Shown: positions 39,482 through 49,377 of the stretch, one piece after another
Position numbering within the stretch: position 1 is the first letter of the stretch
Layout: every line of letters begins with the position of its first letter
NCBI RefSeq assembly: GCF_003586445.1
Contig: NZ_CP030028.1
Location: 3,238,501-3,302,500, forward strand
Origin: Bacillus sp. Y1
Lineage (GTDB): Bacteria > Bacillota > Bacilli > Bacillales > Cytobacillaceae
Length of the DNA stretch: 64,000 nt
Direction: 5' to 3'
The notes under the pieces: model-generated
What the model saw: the letters and a program-made list of their open reading frames with translations, nothing else
Told to the model about the DNA's origin: nothing
Database searches by the model: none
Program-made: the position numbers and the translations under genes

Positions 39482-40183
39482 TTATTTATGACCAAAATGA
39501 ACAGCAGCTGCCCCGCCACTGTATGGCTTATATGTGACGTCCTTAAAACCAGCTTGTTTGAATAAACCAGCGAGTTCTTTTACGCCTGGAAAATCTCTAG
39601 CTGATTCTTGTAACCAGGAATATTCTCTATAGCTTTTTGCAAACACCCTACCAAACAATGGCATAATAAATCGAAAATAAAAATAGTATAACTGTCGATA
39701 GCCTATCAATGTTGGTTGTGATGTTTCAAGACATACTGCAATTCCGCCCGGCTTTAAAATTCGATTCATTTCTTTTAGTACTTGAAGATAGTCTGGTACA
39801 TTTCTTAACCCAAATCCAATGGTAACATAATCAAATGAATGGTCAGGAAACGGAAGCTCCATGGCATTACCATGGATAAGCGTTACTTGGTTGAGATTGG
39901 CCTCAGTAACTTTTTGTTTTCCCACATTAAGCATATTTTGACTAAAGTCTAGTCCTACCACTTCTCCAGTAGGTCCTACAGCCTCTGCAAGAGCGATGGT
40001 CCAATCGGCCGTTCCACAACAAACATCTAGTGCCTTTTTTCCTTTTTGTACATTCATCCTTTTCATCGTATCTTCTCTCCATTTAGTATGGAGTTTAAAA
40101 CTAATAACAGAATTCATTTTATCGTAGTTATCAGAGATCTTTTCAAAAACGTTATGAACTCGTTCTTCTTTCGACTGATGCAT
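39482..40183 (-). CDS. menG: Demethylmenaquinone methyltransferase MenG (UbiE)
   Basis: C-methylates demethylmenaquinone with SAM in the last step of menaquinone synthesis. [16 protein letters not shown] is the SAM motif, DFSQNML the acidic loop, and [13 protein letters not shown] the UbiE signature. 233 residues, the usual length. It lies 5 nt after hepS and before hepT, the gerC arrangement of B. subtilis. Confidence 0.97.
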   Translation of the reverse strand: MHQSKEERVHNVFEKISDNYDKMNSVISFKLHTKWREDTMKRMNVQKGKKALDVCCGTADWTIALAEAVGPTGEVVGLDFSQNMLNVGKQKVTEANLNQVTLIHGNAMELPFPDHSFDYVTIGFGLRNVPDYLQVLKEMNRILKPGGIAVCLETSQPTLIGYRQLYYFYFRFIMPLFGRVFAKSYREYSWLQESARDFPGVKELAGLFKQAGFKDVTYKPYSGGAAAVHFGHK

Positions 40184-40188
40184 GCTTG

Positions 40189-41007
40189 TTACCCTTCTTC
40201 CACAAATGTTTTTGCCATCGTTTTTTGGTTTATAATGGATATGATTCGAGAATCTAACAGCTCATTTATTCGAGGAAGCCCTTTTTTAGCCTTTTCTAAT
40301 AATTGCTTAGAAAACTCTATATATCGGTCACAAATTAATATTAAATAGTTTTGTTGCTCAAAAGACAGGTCTTTAAGTGAACCGTTATGTTTTGGAAAAA
40401 TAAGAGTATGAAGAGCGTCAAATACAATCGAAGATTTCTTTTGTACAAAGTCTTCCTTTTCCTTACTAAGGCGCTTTATAAATAATAAATTTTCAACAAT
40501 GTCATTCCATCCATCTAAACGAAAATACTCGGTAAATTGATCAATGAGAGATGATTCAATCAACTTCACATTATTCATCAATGTATCAATTTCTGAAAAG
40601 TCTTTTTGATATACAATTATTTTTTTATCATTGATTGTTTTTATTCCTTGAGCTAGCATTCGAATGGCATGCACATCATTACAATCTGCGAGCAGTTTAT
40701 AATATAATCCACTATAATAAACACCAGCTAATACCGTTAATTGCCGCTGCTTTAATACCTCATTATTCGCACGAGTGTTGGTTACTTGTTCATGAGTGTC
40801 AAGGGCTACTTGAAGCAACATGGTCGTTATAGAATAATTCTCCAACTCTTTATTAGATAACTTACATTGATCCAAAATCGAAATAAGCAACAAAAGCTTA
40901 TCTTCGTCTAACACTGGTGTATTTATATATTGGAACATATAGGGGTGAAGGAGCCTTTCCTCTACTTTTTCCTTCACATCGGCTATTTTTCTTTGAAAGT
41001 CTCCCAC
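40189..41007 (-). CDS. hepS: Heptaprenyl diphosphate synthase component I
   Basis: Non-catalytic partner of HepT, needed for chain-length control and activity. All-helical; [15 protein letters not shown] and [21 protein letters not shown] match the family. The start chosen is GTG at 41007, 6 nt after AAGGGTG, giving 272 residues against about 251 in B. subtilis. A longer frame reaches 41076. Confidence 0.9.
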   Translation of the reverse strand: MGDFQRKIADVKEKVEERLLHPYMFQYINTPVLDEDKLLLLISILDQCKLSNKELENYSITTMLLQVALDTHEQVTNTRANNEVLKQRQLTVLAGVYYSGLYYKLLADCNDVHAIRMLAQGIKTINDKKIIVYQKDFSEIDTLMNNVKLIESSLIDQFTEYFRLDGWNDIVENLLFIKRLSKEKEDFVQKKSSIVFDALHTLIFPKHNGSLKDLSFEQQNYLILICDRYIEFSKQLLEKAKKGLPRINELLDSRIISIINQKTMAKTFVEEG

Positions 41008-41158
41008 AATTATCACCCTTGTATCCCCAAATTCTGTATATGTATTGTGATTAGCCTCATTATTTCGTATGAGCATTACTGCATATGTACGATTTACAAC
41101 TCATTAAAGGCAGAGACAATTATAACACAAATGCCTACCAAATGGACATGAATCGCAT

Positions 41159-41398
41159 TTATTTCCCTTTTGTTTCGCTCTCAATCTCTCCATAAGAGGT
41201 AATAATTTTAGCATTTCCTCGAATTTTAATAGCTGATGTGTGTTCAGTAAACTGAGCAATCATCACTTCGCCTTTATCCAGTTTCTCTGAGTGATGAAAT
41301 TTTGTATCAGTGCCTCTTGTTAAACCGATTACATTGACACCATCTTCTATTGCTTTTATAACGATATAATCACTTGTTAACGAATTTTTTTGGTCCAT
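41159..41398 (-). CDS. mtrB: Tryptophan RNA-binding attenuation protein TRAP
   Basis: An 11-subunit ring that binds (G/U)AG repeats in trp leader RNA when loaded with tryptophan. 79 residues. [20 protein letters not shown] and [20 protein letters not shown] are diagnostic, and the RNA-contacting KIRGNAKI is present. It follows folE as in the mtrAB operon. No trp gene lies in this window. Confidence 0.97.
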   Translation of the reverse strand: MDQKNSLTSDYIVIKAIEDGVNVIGLTRGTDTKFHHSEKLDKGEVMIAQFTEHTSAIKIRGNAKIITSYGEIESETKGK

Positions 41399-41462
41399 TA
41401 TTTCTCGCTCCCTTCATTTTGTATGAAAGGGCTAACCGTTATGTAGCCCCCTCTATAATGTT

Positions 41463-42029
41463 TTAGTATTTAATTAGGGAAAGTACCTCAGCTCTTGCGG
41501 TTGCGTCCTCCGCAAGCGTTCCTCGGACTGCTTGGGTTACGGTTTTTGCACCAGGCTTTTTCACTCCACGCATCGTCATACACATATGCTCTGCTTCAAC
41601 AACGACCATGGCACCATGTGGCTCCAGCTTCTCCATAATCGCGTCAACAACTGTGGACGTAATTCTTTCTTGCAACTGAGGACGTTTAGCTACTGCTTCA
41701 ACAGCACGAGCTAGCTTACTTAAACCTGTCACACGACCATTTCTTGGTATATAAGCTACATGAGCAACACCATAAAAAGGAACAAGGTGATGTTCACACA
41801 TGGAGTAAAATGGAATATCTTTCACAAGGACAATTTCTTCATGGTCCTCACTAAATACTGTTTCGAAATATTCTTTTGGATCTTGATTCAATCCTGAGAA
41901 TACTTCCTCGTACATTTTCGCTACTCGTTTAGGCGTATCCAACACACCCTCACGATTTGGATCTTCACCTACGGCTTCTAATATAAGACGCACCGCTTCC
42001 TCTATTTGGGTACGATTAACTTCTGACAT
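41463..42029 (-). CDS. folE: GTP cyclohydrolase I
   Basis: Opens GTP to dihydroneopterin triphosphate for folate synthesis (mtrA in B. subtilis). Zinc and active-site residues are visible in [15 protein letters not shown] and HMCMTMRGV. 188 residues. First gene of the folE-mtrB pair; an AGGAGG Shine-Dalgarno is present. Confidence 0.97.
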   Translation of the reverse strand: MSEVNRTQIEEAVRLILEAVGEDPNREGVLDTPKRVAKMYEEVFSGLNQDPKEYFETVFSEDHEEIVLVKDIPFYSMCEHHLVPFYGVAHVAYIPRNGRVTGLSKLARAVEAVAKRPQLQERITSTVVDAIMEKLEPHGAMVVVEAEHMCMTMRGVKKPGAKTVTQAVRGTLAEDATARAEVLSLIKY

Positions 42030-42159
42030 ACTAAATTCCTCCTACTGCAATAAGTTCCCTCTGTTTTTTCATATCATGCCAACTATACTTATACATATTA
42101 GCACAATCAATTTCTTTCTAGCAAAGTAGAAGGTTCTTTTAATGTGCCACAAAAGAGCT

Positions 42160-42204
42160 AAAAAAATAGAAAAAGGATCACGTATAAACGAGATCCTTTT
42201 CTAT
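42160..42204 (-). terminator. hbs terminator
   Basis: A 15-17-bp imperfect stem (42166-42183 with 42188-42204) is followed on the minus strand by T-rich sequence. It lies just past the hbs stop. Confidence 0.88.
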
Positions 42205-42231
42205 AACATAAACATACATCGATTTATGTAA

Positions 42232-42504
42232 TTATTTTACAGCATCTTTAAGTGCTTTTCCTGGTTTGAAAGCAGGAACCTTGCTAGCAGAGATTTCGAT
42301 CTCTTCACCAGTTTGTGGGTTACGTCCTTTACGAGCTGCACGCTCACGAACTTCGAAGTTCCCAAATCCGATTAATTGAACTTTATCACCGTTTTTAAGT
42401 GCTTCAAGAATTGAATCGAAAACTGCGTCAACTGCCTTAGTAGCGTCCTTTTTAGAAAGTTCACTCGCTTCAGCAACTGCGTTGATTAGTTCTGTCTTGT
42501 TCAT
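42232..42504 (-). CDS. hbs: HU-family nucleoid protein HBsu
   Basis: The main histone-like DNA-compacting protein. 90 residues with [19 protein letters not shown] and the DNA-arm segment [20 protein letters not shown]. The ATG at 42504 has GGAGGAGGTG upstream; an in-frame GTG at 42513 lies inside that site and is rejected. Confidence 0.97.
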   Translation of the reverse strand: MNKTELINAVAEASELSKKDATKAVDAVFDSILEALKNGDKVQLIGFGNFEVRERAARKGRNPQTGEEIEISASKVPAFKPGKALKDAVK

Positions 42505-42621
42505 GCCTTTCACCTCCTCCCAAAATGGTATATTCAGTTAGTGAAAACGTTCTTATCTTCATTAGTAAACAATTTAGTTGAATTCTATACGTAATTGAAG
42601 CTGTTTTCTCTGACATGCCTT

Positions 42622-42650
42622 ATATTAAATGATGAAAACTAATTTTTCAA
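42622..42650 (-). promoter_or_regulatory. hbs candidate promoter 1
   Basis: TTGAAA (42650-42645) and TAATAT (42627-42622) are separated by 17 nt on the minus strand, about 120 nt before hbs. Confidence 0.6.
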
Positions 42651-42715
42651 CGTTTTTTTTAAGAAAAACCTTTATTTATAAGGCTTTGACGGCATATCGT
42701 ACTAATTCTGTTAAA

Positions 42716-42744
42716 AGATTATCATAATAAATTGGGGTTATCAA
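42716..42744 (-). promoter_or_regulatory. hbs candidate promoter 2
   Basis: TTGATA (42744-42739) and TAATCT (42721-42716) are separated by 17 nt, further upstream of hbs. The 312-nt gap 42505-42817 holds these two promoters and nothing else I can see. Confidence 0.5.
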
Positions 42745-42817
42745 GAATTTTCGCTAATTTATGGTAGTATTTTCGGGGTTTTTGATGAATTTTGTCGTGA
42801 ATTTAATAAAATCAAAC

Positions 42818-42842
42818 AAAAAAAGACTCCCATATAGGAGTC
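42818..42842 (-). terminator. spoIVA terminator
   Basis: The stem GACTCC/GGAGTC (42825-42830 with 42837-42842) is followed on the minus strand by TTTTTTT. Confidence 0.88.
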
Positions 42843-42848
42843 CATGCA

Positions 42849-44327
42849 TTATAAGATTATAGCAATTAATCCACCAGAACCTTCGTTGATGATTCTTTCT
42901 AGTGTTTCTTTAAGTTTATATCTTGCGTTTTCAGGCATTAGTGATAATTTAGCTTGAATTCCTTCACGAACGATTGAGCTTAGGCTTCTTCCGAAAATAT
43001 CAGAGTTCCAGATAGACAGTGGATCGTCCTCAAAATCCTGCATTAAGTATCGAACCAATTCTTCACTTTGCTTCTCTGTACCGATAATCGGAGCAAATTC
43101 GGACTCTACATCCACTTTAATCATATGAATGGATGGCGCTACCGCTTTTAAGCGTACACCAAAGCGTGGTCCTTGGCGGATAATTTCAGGCTCATCCAAG
43201 CTCATATCAGCAAGTGACGGCGCTGCAATTCCATAACCTGTTTGCTTTACCATCTTAAGTGCATCAGAGATTTGATCATATTCTTGCTTCGCATGAGCAA
43301 AGTCTTGCATTAGCTCTAACAAATGATCTTTTCCTCTTATTTCTACTCCGACAATTTCTTTTAAAATGTCATCGTATAAATCGTCTGGCGCATAAAGGTC
43401 GATCTCAGCAATTCCTTGACCCATCTCAATTCCAGCAAGCCCTGCACGATCAATAAATTCATAATCACTAAATTGACTAACGACTCGGTCAACATCTCTT
43501 AATCTCTTAATATCTTTAACTGTGTCTTTCACAGCTTCCTGATAGCTTTCTCTTAACCAGTGATCCTCTCTAAGTACCATGACCCAGCTTGGAAGATTCA
43601 CGTTTACTTCTAGCACAGGGAATTCATAAAGTGCTTCACGCATTACGTTCATGACGTCACCTTCGCGCATTCCTTCCACACTCATTGCCAATACAGGAAT
43701 ATCGTATTTCTCAGAAAGCTCTGTACGTAATTTTTCCGTATTAGGATGATAAGGTTGTACGCTGTTAATAACCATAATGAACGGTTTGCCAACCTCTTTT
43801 AATTCATTGATTACTCTTTCCTCAGCTTCTAAGTATGCAGAACGCGGAATTTCTCCAATGGTACCATCTGTAGTAATAACCACACCAATCGTTGAGTGCT
43901 CTTGAATAACCTTCCTTGTTCCAATTTCAGCTGCTTCATGGAACGGAATAGGTTCCTCATACCAAGGCGTATTAATCATTCTTGGTCCATTTTCGTCTTC
44001 ATAACCCTTCGCACCTGGAACCGTATAACCAACACAGTCAACTAAGCGGATATTCACATCCAACCCGTCGTCAACATGTATGCTTGCAGCCTGATTTGGT
44101 ACAAATTTTGGTTCAGTTGTCATAATCGTTTTCCCGGCAGCACTTTGAGGCAATTCATCTTGGGTGCGAGCTCGATCTGATTCATTTGCCATGTTTGGAA
44201 TGACAACTAGCTCCATAAACTTCTTAATAAAGGTTGATTTTCCTGTTCTTACTGCTCCTACGACTCCTAAATATATATCGCCGCCCGTTCTTTCGGCAAT
44301 ATCTTTAAAAATATCTACCTTTTCCAA
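42849..44327 (-). CDS. spoIVA: Spore coat basement-layer ATPase SpoIVA
   Basis: A mother-cell ATPase that polymerises on the forespore surface and recruits the coat. Walker A GVVGAVRTGKSTF, the TRAFAC-like switch RLVDCVGYTVPGAKG, and a C-terminal SpoVM/anchoring end GSGGLIAIIL are present. The start is TTG at 44327, 7 nt after AGGAGG, which gives exactly the 492 residues of B. subtilis SpoIVA; the frame to 44348 covers the Shine-Dalgarno. Highly conserved; marks a spore former. Confidence 0.97.
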   Translation of the reverse strand: MEKVDIFKDIAERTGGDIYLGVVGAVRTGKSTFIKKFMELVVIPNMANESDRARTQDELPQSAAGKTIMTTEPKFVPNQAASIHVDDGLDVNIRLVDCVGYTVPGAKGYEDENGPRMINTPWYEEPIPFHEAAEIGTRKVIQEHSTIGVVITTDGTIGEIPRSAYLEAEERVINELKEVGKPFIMVINSVQPYHPNTEKLRTELSEKYDIPVLAMSVEGMREGDVMNVMREALYEFPVLEVNVNLPSWVMVLREDHWLRESYQEAVKDTVKDIKRLRDVDRVVSQFSDYEFIDRAGLAGIEMGQGIAEIDLYAPDDLYDDILKEIVGVEIRGKDHLLELMQDFAHAKQEYDQISDALKMVKQTGYGIAAPSLADMSLDEPEIIRQGPRFGVRLKAVAPSIHMIKVDVESEFAPIIGTEKQSEELVRYLMQDFEDDPLSIWNSDIFGRSLSSIVREGIQAKLSLMPENARYKLKETLERIINEGSGGLIAIIL

Positions 44328-44390
44328 GTGATCCCCTCCTGAAATCAATGAGATAGTGGGATAAAATAACCCTAATGTATAGACAATATA

Positions 44391-44420
44391 TGTGTATGAC
44401 GTTGTCCTACAACGTTATGA
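44391..44420 (-). promoter_or_regulatory. candidate sigma-E promoter of spoIVA
   Basis: TCATAAC (44420-44414) and CATACACA (44398-44391) are 15 nt apart on the minus strand. These approximate the sigma-E pattern (KMATATT, 14-nt gap, CATACAnT), fitting mother-cell expression of spoIVA. Confidence 0.5.
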
Positions 44421-44468
44421 CAGTTTTTATATTTTTTTTTGCCTAACTGTTATAGTCCATACAAATAT

Positions 44469-44512
44469 AAAAAAACCTCTCTCCTACATTGTATTTCTGT
44501 AAGAAAGAGGTT
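44469..44512 (-). terminator. terminator after yphF
   Basis: The stem AACCTCT/AGAGGTT (44506-44512 with 44474-44480) with a 25-nt loop is followed on the minus strand by a T-tract. Confidence 0.6.
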
Positions 44513-44516
44513 ATGA

Positions 44517-45225
44517 CTAATCCACTAAAAAGATAGGTTCTTTTGTTTCTTCATCCATTGTATACGGCAGTGAAAAGGCAGGCACAAACAATGAATCCTG
44601 CAATAAACAGTCGCGAATATCCTCTCCTGCTGCCTTCCTACAACTTCCACTTTGCATTGCTTGATATAAGTCACTTCTGTAATCTACAAATACTTCTCCA
44701 CTTCCAGTTATAACAAAAGAAAGATTTTGGCTCGTATATGGGCTAACAACAAATGGTTCTTCCTCATAACCTATTTTTCTCGAAATCCATTGTGTATACA
44801 CCTTTTGTTATTTCTTCTTTGTATGGAGGGTATTTTTGTAAACTAATTAAAAGATTAATATCTTTAATTTTTTCCGCCATTCGTAAATCAAAAATCTTTA
44901 CCGTTGGATTTACCTCAACGTCAACTAGTACGTATTGAAATACACCTCCGGATTCATAAGCATTTCCAGGTGGTTCTGCTAAATACTTCGGACTAATTCT
45001 GTTAAAATCAATCGGATACTTTTCATAAATAGGAGTGTCCATTTCCTTTGTCTTTATAGGTAATATACCACCATTGTCCTCTTGAAATTGCTTAACCGCA
45101 GATTGAACCGCTTGAACTTGATCTTCGTACGGTATTTGGTTTTGAGCTAACTCTTCCTGCGGATACATGCAGCCCGTCAACACCATTATAACTATGGACA
45201 ATAACAATAATACTTGGCCTTTCAT
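44517..45225 (-). pseudogene. yphF: yphF lipoprotein gene interrupted by a +1 frameshift
   Basis: The 5' part (from 45225) encodes a lipoprotein signal (lipobox LTGC) and residues like YphF up to KGVYTMDFEK, then stops at 44764. The rest (IGYEEEPFVVSPYTSQNL to 44517) continues in the next frame. Dropping one A from the A5 run at 44774-44778 joins them as ...DFEKIGYEEEP..., which matches the family as I recall it. It could be a real mutation, a slippage site or a sequencing error. YphF is a lipoprotein of unknown role. Confidence 0.85.
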
Positions 45226-45263
45226 ACACTCAACCCTTTTAACCTATGTATTTTCCATTTCAC

Positions 45264-45464
45264 TTAACTTGTTGGTCCCGATAGTACGACAAAAAAAATG
45301 ATTATTCCGGAAAGAATCATTAAAAAATAAGCAACAATAGCTGTTATTGCTTTTAAAATTTTGTTAGAAAACTTAAATCTGCTTAAATAAATTAAAATAA
45401 TGGAAATAAACATAAAGCCCATCCCCGCCAAGGAGATCCACATTTTCATTAGTGACGGTGACAT
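45264..45464 (-). CDS. yphE: YphE (DUF2768) small membrane protein
   Basis: 66 residues with two membrane helices (WISLAGMGFMFISIILIYL and ITAIVAYFLMILSGIIIFF). Position between gpsA and yphF and the DUF2768 look identify YphE. Function unknown; thought to be sporulation-linked. GGGAGGGAG upstream of the ATG. Confidence 0.85.
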   Translation of the reverse strand: MSPSLMKMWISLAGMGFMFISIILIYLSRFKFSNKILKAITAIVAYFLMILSGIIIFFVVLSGPTS

Positions 45465-45535
45465 TTGTAACTCCCTCCCTTTGCCTAAAATATTATATCA
45501 TAATTGCCCCAATGCTTGCCTTATTCGTTTTTTAG

Positions 45536-45582
45536 ATCGAAAAAAAGCTAAAGCAAAGGAGGGGCGTCACTTTACTTTAGCT
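45536..45582 (-). terminator. gpsA terminator
   Basis: The 8-bp stem AGCTAAAG/CTTTAGCT (45575-45582 with 45546-45553) is followed on the minus strand by TTTTTT. The rest of 45465-45692 shows nothing else. Confidence 0.75.
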
Positions 45583-45692
45583 CGTAAGACTAAATATACA
45601 TACTCCCTGTTCATTTTACCAGGTTTGCTTCGTTGCATTGTATGCAATTCTCTATGTAAACGCATCATTGAAAGGCCCATTTTTGAAAATAT

Positions 45693-46745
45693 TTATTCCA
45701 ATCCCTTTTCAACAAGTACATTTGCAAGATCTTCCATCTCATGAGTTTTTACACGTGTCATGAGCAAATCAACTTCATCCTTGGGTTTTGCATGGTTAAA
45801 TAGAACATTGTATAACGCCGTTGTAATCGGCATCTTCACACCGTACTTTTCCGCTAATTGATAAGCGGCTTTGGTGGTTCGAACACCCTCTACTACCATT
45901 CCCATATTTTCCAGCACTTCATCTAAATTTCGGCCTTTGCCGAGCAAATTTCCAGCTCTCCAGTTTCTTGAGTGAACACTTGTAGAAGTAACGATTAAAT
46001 CACCAATCCCTGTTAAGCCAGAAAATGTTAGCGGACTTGCACCCATTTTTGTACCTAAACGAGCAATTTCCGCAAGCCCCCTAGTTATTAAGGCTGCCTT
46101 TGCATTATCCCCATATCCTAACCCGTCGGTGATACCGGCAGCTAACGCAATAATATTCTTTAATGCGCCACCCACTTCTACTCCGATAATATCAGGATTT
46201 GTGTATACACGGAAATATTGGTTAATAAATAAATCCTGCACACGTTCAGCCGCTTCCATGCTCTTGGATGAGACAGTCACTGTTGTTGGTTGACGAAGAC
46301 TCACCTCTTCGGCGTGGCTCGGTCCAGATAATACAACCACATCCTGTAAAAGATGCTCTGGCATTTCGTCTTCAATCATCTCTGAGATGCGCATAAGTGT
46401 ATCTGGTTCAATCCCTTTACTAACATGGACAATGGTTAGCGGATTTTCAACGAATGGTACCATCTTTTTTATCACTTCACGAATGGCCTTAGTTGGTACA
46501 GCTAAAATGATGGTTTTTACTTCTTTTAAAACCTGTTCAAGAGAGTCGTAACCAACAATTGTTTCAGGAAGTATAATCTCAGGTAAATACTTCTTATTTG
46601 TGTGAGTCGTATTTATCTCACTAATTTGATCACGATTATGTCCCCATAATCTTACCTCATGATCGTTGTCAGCTAACACTAGCGATAGGGCGGTTCCCCA
46701 GCTTCCCGCTCCAATTACAGCAATTTTTTCTTTTTGGATTTGCAT
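45693..46745 (-). CDS. gpsA: Glycerol-3-phosphate dehydrogenase [NAD(P)+]
   Basis: Reduces dihydroxyacetone phosphate to sn-glycerol 3-phosphate for phospholipids. Rossmann VIGAGSWGTALSLVLADN; catalytic Lys in GGALKNIIALAAG; substrate-site TSVHSRNWRAG. 350 residues. It lies 18 nt after der, as in B. subtilis. Confidence 0.97.
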   Translation of the reverse strand: MQIQKEKIAVIGAGSWGTALSLVLADNDHEVRLWGHNRDQISEINTTHTNKKYLPEIILPETIVGYDSLEQVLKEVKTIILAVPTKAIREVIKKMVPFVENPLTIVHVSKGIEPDTLMRISEMIEDEMPEHLLQDVVVLSGPSHAEEVSLRQPTTVTVSSKSMEAAERVQDLFINQYFRVYTNPDIIGVEVGGALKNIIALAAGITDGLGYGDNAKAALITRGLAEIARLGTKMGASPLTFSGLTGIGDLIVTSTSVHSRNWRAGNLLGKGRNLDEVLENMGMVVEGVRTTKAAYQLAEKYGVKMPITTALYNVLFNHAKPKDEVDLLMTRVKTHEMEDLANVLVEKGLE

Positions 46746-46763
46746 AGCATCACAACCTTTTAC

Positions 46764-48074
46764 TTATTTTCTTTCTCTAGCAAAGATTTTGATAGGAGTT
46801 CCTTCAAACCCGAAAGCTTCTCTTATACGATTTTCTATAAATCGCTGATATGAGAAATGCATAAGCTCTGGATCATTGACAAAGACAACAAAAGTAGGCG
46901 GCTTGACTGAAACTTGAGTCGTATAATAAATTTTAAGACGCTTTCCATTGTCTGTTGGTGTAGGGTTCATTGCTACAGCGTCCATAATAATATCATTTAA
47001 CACACTTGTGTCCACACGCATCGAATGGTTTTCACTCGCCTTGTTTATCATTGGAATCAATGTATGAATTCTCTTTTTTGTTTTAGCAGATAGGAACACA
47101 ATTGGAGCATAGTCTAGGAATAAGAAATGCGCACGTATTTTTTCCTCGAATTCCTTCATCGTCTTTTCATCTTTTTCCACTGCATCCCATTTATTCACGA
47201 CAATCACAATAGCTCGTCCTGCTTCATGGGCATACCCAGCTATCTTTTTATCCTGTTCTATGATTCCCTCTTCTGCGTTAATAACAACTAAAACGACGTC
47301 GGAACGTTCTATAGCACGTAGCGCACGAAGCACACTATACTTTTCTGTTGTTTCATACACTTTTCCTCTTTTTCTCATACCTGCCGTATCGATAATGACG
47401 TAGCGTTCTCCATTTACGGTTACCATTGAGTCTATCGCATCTCTTGTTGTACCAGCGATATCACTTACGATTACTCGCTCTTCTCCAAGCATCGCATTGA
47501 CAAGTGATGATTTCCCTACATTTGGTCGACCTATTAGTGAAAACTTAATAACGTCGTCATCATAGTCATTCTCGTCCTTACTTGGAAAATGCTTAGCTGC
47601 TGCGTCTAAAAGATCGCCAAGACCTAGTCCATGTGAACCTGAGATGGGGTATGGCTCTCCAAACCCTAAGGCATAAAAATCGTAAATTAGATCTCTCATT
47701 TCTGGGTTATCAATTTTATTTACTGCAAGGACGACTGGTTTTTTCGCACGATAAAGAATTTTTGCTACTTCTTCGTCTGCTGAGGTAACTCCCTCTCTGC
47801 CGTTTGTTAAGAAAATAATTACGTCTGCTTCCCTGATCGCAATTTCTGCTTGTTGACGAATCTGTTCTAAAAATGGTTCGTCTCCGATATCAATTCCACC
47901 GGTATCGATAATGTTGAAATCATGACTAAGCCACTCAGCAGAACTATAAATTCGATCTCGAGTAACGCCAGGTATATCTTCAACAATCGAGATCCGCTCA
48001 CCAACTATTCTATTAAAGATTGTAGACTTCCCAACGTTAGGACGACCTACAATCGCTATTACAGGTTTTACCAT
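46764..48074 (-). CDS. der: Ribosome-assembly GTPase Der (EngA)
   Basis: A double-GTPase needed for 50S subunit maturation. Two P-loops, [12 protein letters not shown] and [12 protein letters not shown], two DTxG switches (DTGGID, DTAGMRK), and a C-terminal KH-like domain. The ATG at 48074, 8 nt after AAAGGA, gives the 436 residues of B. subtilis; three codons upstream lies another ATG. Confidence 0.97.
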   Translation of the reverse strand: MVKPVIAIVGRPNVGKSTIFNRIVGERISIVEDIPGVTRDRIYSSAEWLSHDFNIIDTGGIDIGDEPFLEQIRQQAEIAIREADVIIFLTNGREGVTSADEEVAKILYRAKKPVVLAVNKIDNPEMRDLIYDFYALGFGEPYPISGSHGLGLGDLLDAAAKHFPSKDENDYDDDVIKFSLIGRPNVGKSSLVNAMLGEERVIVSDIAGTTRDAIDSMVTVNGERYVIIDTAGMRKRGKVYETTEKYSVLRALRAIERSDVVLVVINAEEGIIEQDKKIAGYAHEAGRAIVIVVNKWDAVEKDEKTMKEFEEKIRAHFLFLDYAPIVFLSAKTKKRIHTLIPMINKASENHSMRVDTSVLNDIIMDAVAMNPTPTDNGKRLKIYYTTQVSVKPPTFVVFVNDPELMHFSYQRFIENRIREAFGFEGTPIKIFARERK

Positions 48075-48210
48075 TTTTTTCATCCTTTCTAAAATAATAA
48101 AAGAGATATCAACAATTATTCAAACAATGTATAAGCAAAGTTATGTATCCGTGCAAGAACAGTTGAAATTACAAACATCTCATTTAATTATGGTGTAAAT
48201 CAGCATTTAG

Positions 48211-48239
48211 TAAAGAAACCCTTCTACAAACAGAAGGGT
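48211..48239 (-). terminator. terminator after the small yphB-linked gene
   Basis: The stem ACCCTTCT/AGAAGGGT (48232-48239 with 48218-48225) is followed on the minus strand by TTTCTTT. Nothing else is seen in 48075-48300. Confidence 0.6.
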
Positions 48240-48300
48240 CTAACTTTATTATATTATCAAAGTGGTCATGTACTAGCAAACAAAATCAGAAGAAACCACT

Positions 48301-48486
48301 TTAATGTTTTACAATGATGTACAATTCCTCAGTAAGAGAATGTGCAATTCCATCCAAAATTGCTTCTAGATTCGTCGTGATTTTTTCCATCTCCTCTTTA
48401 TCATCACAATGAAAAACCGCTACCCCACATGGGACTTTTTTAGGATTCGTCGTAATTGCAGCAAGGATAAATTTTTCAATATCCAT
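48301..48486 (-). CDS. Small protein of the YIEGIA-capping family
   Basis: 61 residues, cytoplasmic-looking: LAAITTNPKKVPCGVAVFHC and an acidic helix. It sits 12 nt after the YIEGIA-domain gene. The arrangement matches the small protein named in databases as a 'capping complex subunit for YIEGIA'; that assignment is from memory and context. Likely sporulation-linked. Mechanism unknown. Confidence 0.65.
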   Translation of the reverse strand: MDIEKFILAAITTNPKKVPCGVAVFHCDDKEEMEKITTNLEAILDGIAHSLTEELYIIVKH

Positions 48487-48498
48487 TTTATCTCTCCT

Positions 48499-49377
48499 CT
48501 AATTTTTTCTCTCTCTCTCTTTAGGCATTCGGATTGCATTTTCTAAAGTTGGAACCTTTTCAATTATTTTCTTCGCCTTCTCAATATCATTTTCTTGTGG
48601 AAGAATAAATACCCCCACTCTCCCATCATCTAGGTCTCTTTTTGCCAAGGGAACGAGAGCTGGTGTACCAGAATCTCGATACACTCCTAATGCGTTGGAT
48701 ACATCATGCAGAATAGCCTGACGCTGCCCAAGATTCGCAATTGTCGCTCTTGCGTTAAAATTTTTCGGTTTAAGGATAAACCCCATCCCATAGCTTAGTA
48801 CTTCCTTTTTTCTTTCCGGTAGACCAATGTTCATAATATAAATATTGTCCACATACAAGCCTGGACCATCAAAACGAGGTTCAAAGTACTCTACTTCAAC
48901 AATATCCCCAAGCCTGCCTCCAGACATTAGTTTGGTAGAAATGAAAATGGCAATGACTGCTGCAACGATCCCACCCCAAATATTAAATAGGAGAAATCCA
49001 AGCGTACATAGAAAGGAAGTAAAAATCACCAAATAATTTCTACTTTCAAAAGCTATGGCAATGCCTTCAATATACGTTTTTCCTCGTGGTACTAATTCAT
49101 AGTTATCCAATTCATTTAATGTATTTCTTTCCATATTTCTCACATCTCTAAATTGTGAGGCAGCCAAAGTTAAAAAGGTGATAGCAGTAAACTCTTCCTC
49201 AAGTATAGATGGTATGGCAACAGTTCCAAGTCCTGCAGCGATAAACCCTAAAGCCACGTGAATGATTTTCCCGTGAAGGTAAGTGGGATACTGTCGATAA
49301 TCCGTACGTAGCATATAAATTCTTGTTGCTGTTCCAACAACCACTCCAAATAAAATAGGATAAGTGTACTCACTCAC
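48499..49377 (-). CDS. yphB: YIEGIA-domain membrane protein (YphB-like)
   Basis: 292 residues. Several N-terminal membrane helices, the name-giving motif KTYIEGIAIAF, then a soluble C-terminal part. It overlaps yphA by 4 nt. In B. subtilis this locus encodes a spore-envelope-related protein; I infer a sporulation role. No enzymatic motif. Confidence 0.85.
   Translation of the reverse strand: MSEYTYPILFGVVVGTATRIYMLRTDYRQYPTYLHGKIIHVALGFIAAGLGTVAIPSILEEEFTAITFLTLAASQFRDVRNMERNTLNELDNYELVPRGKTYIEGIAIAFESRNYLVIFTSFLCTLGFLLFNIWGGIVAAVIAIFISTKLMSGGRLGDIVEVEYFEPRFDGPGLYVDNIYIMNIGLPERKKEVLSYGMGFILKPKNFNARATIANLGQRQAILHDVSNALGVYRDSGTPALVPLAKRDLDDGRVGVFILPQENDIEKAKKIIEKVPTLENAIRMPKERERKN

Noticed and set aside
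45400..45744. 114-residue plus-strand ORF over the yphE-gpsA gap
   Set aside because: It overlaps the end of gpsA, the gpsA terminator and yphE on the other strand; composition is that of a shadow frame.
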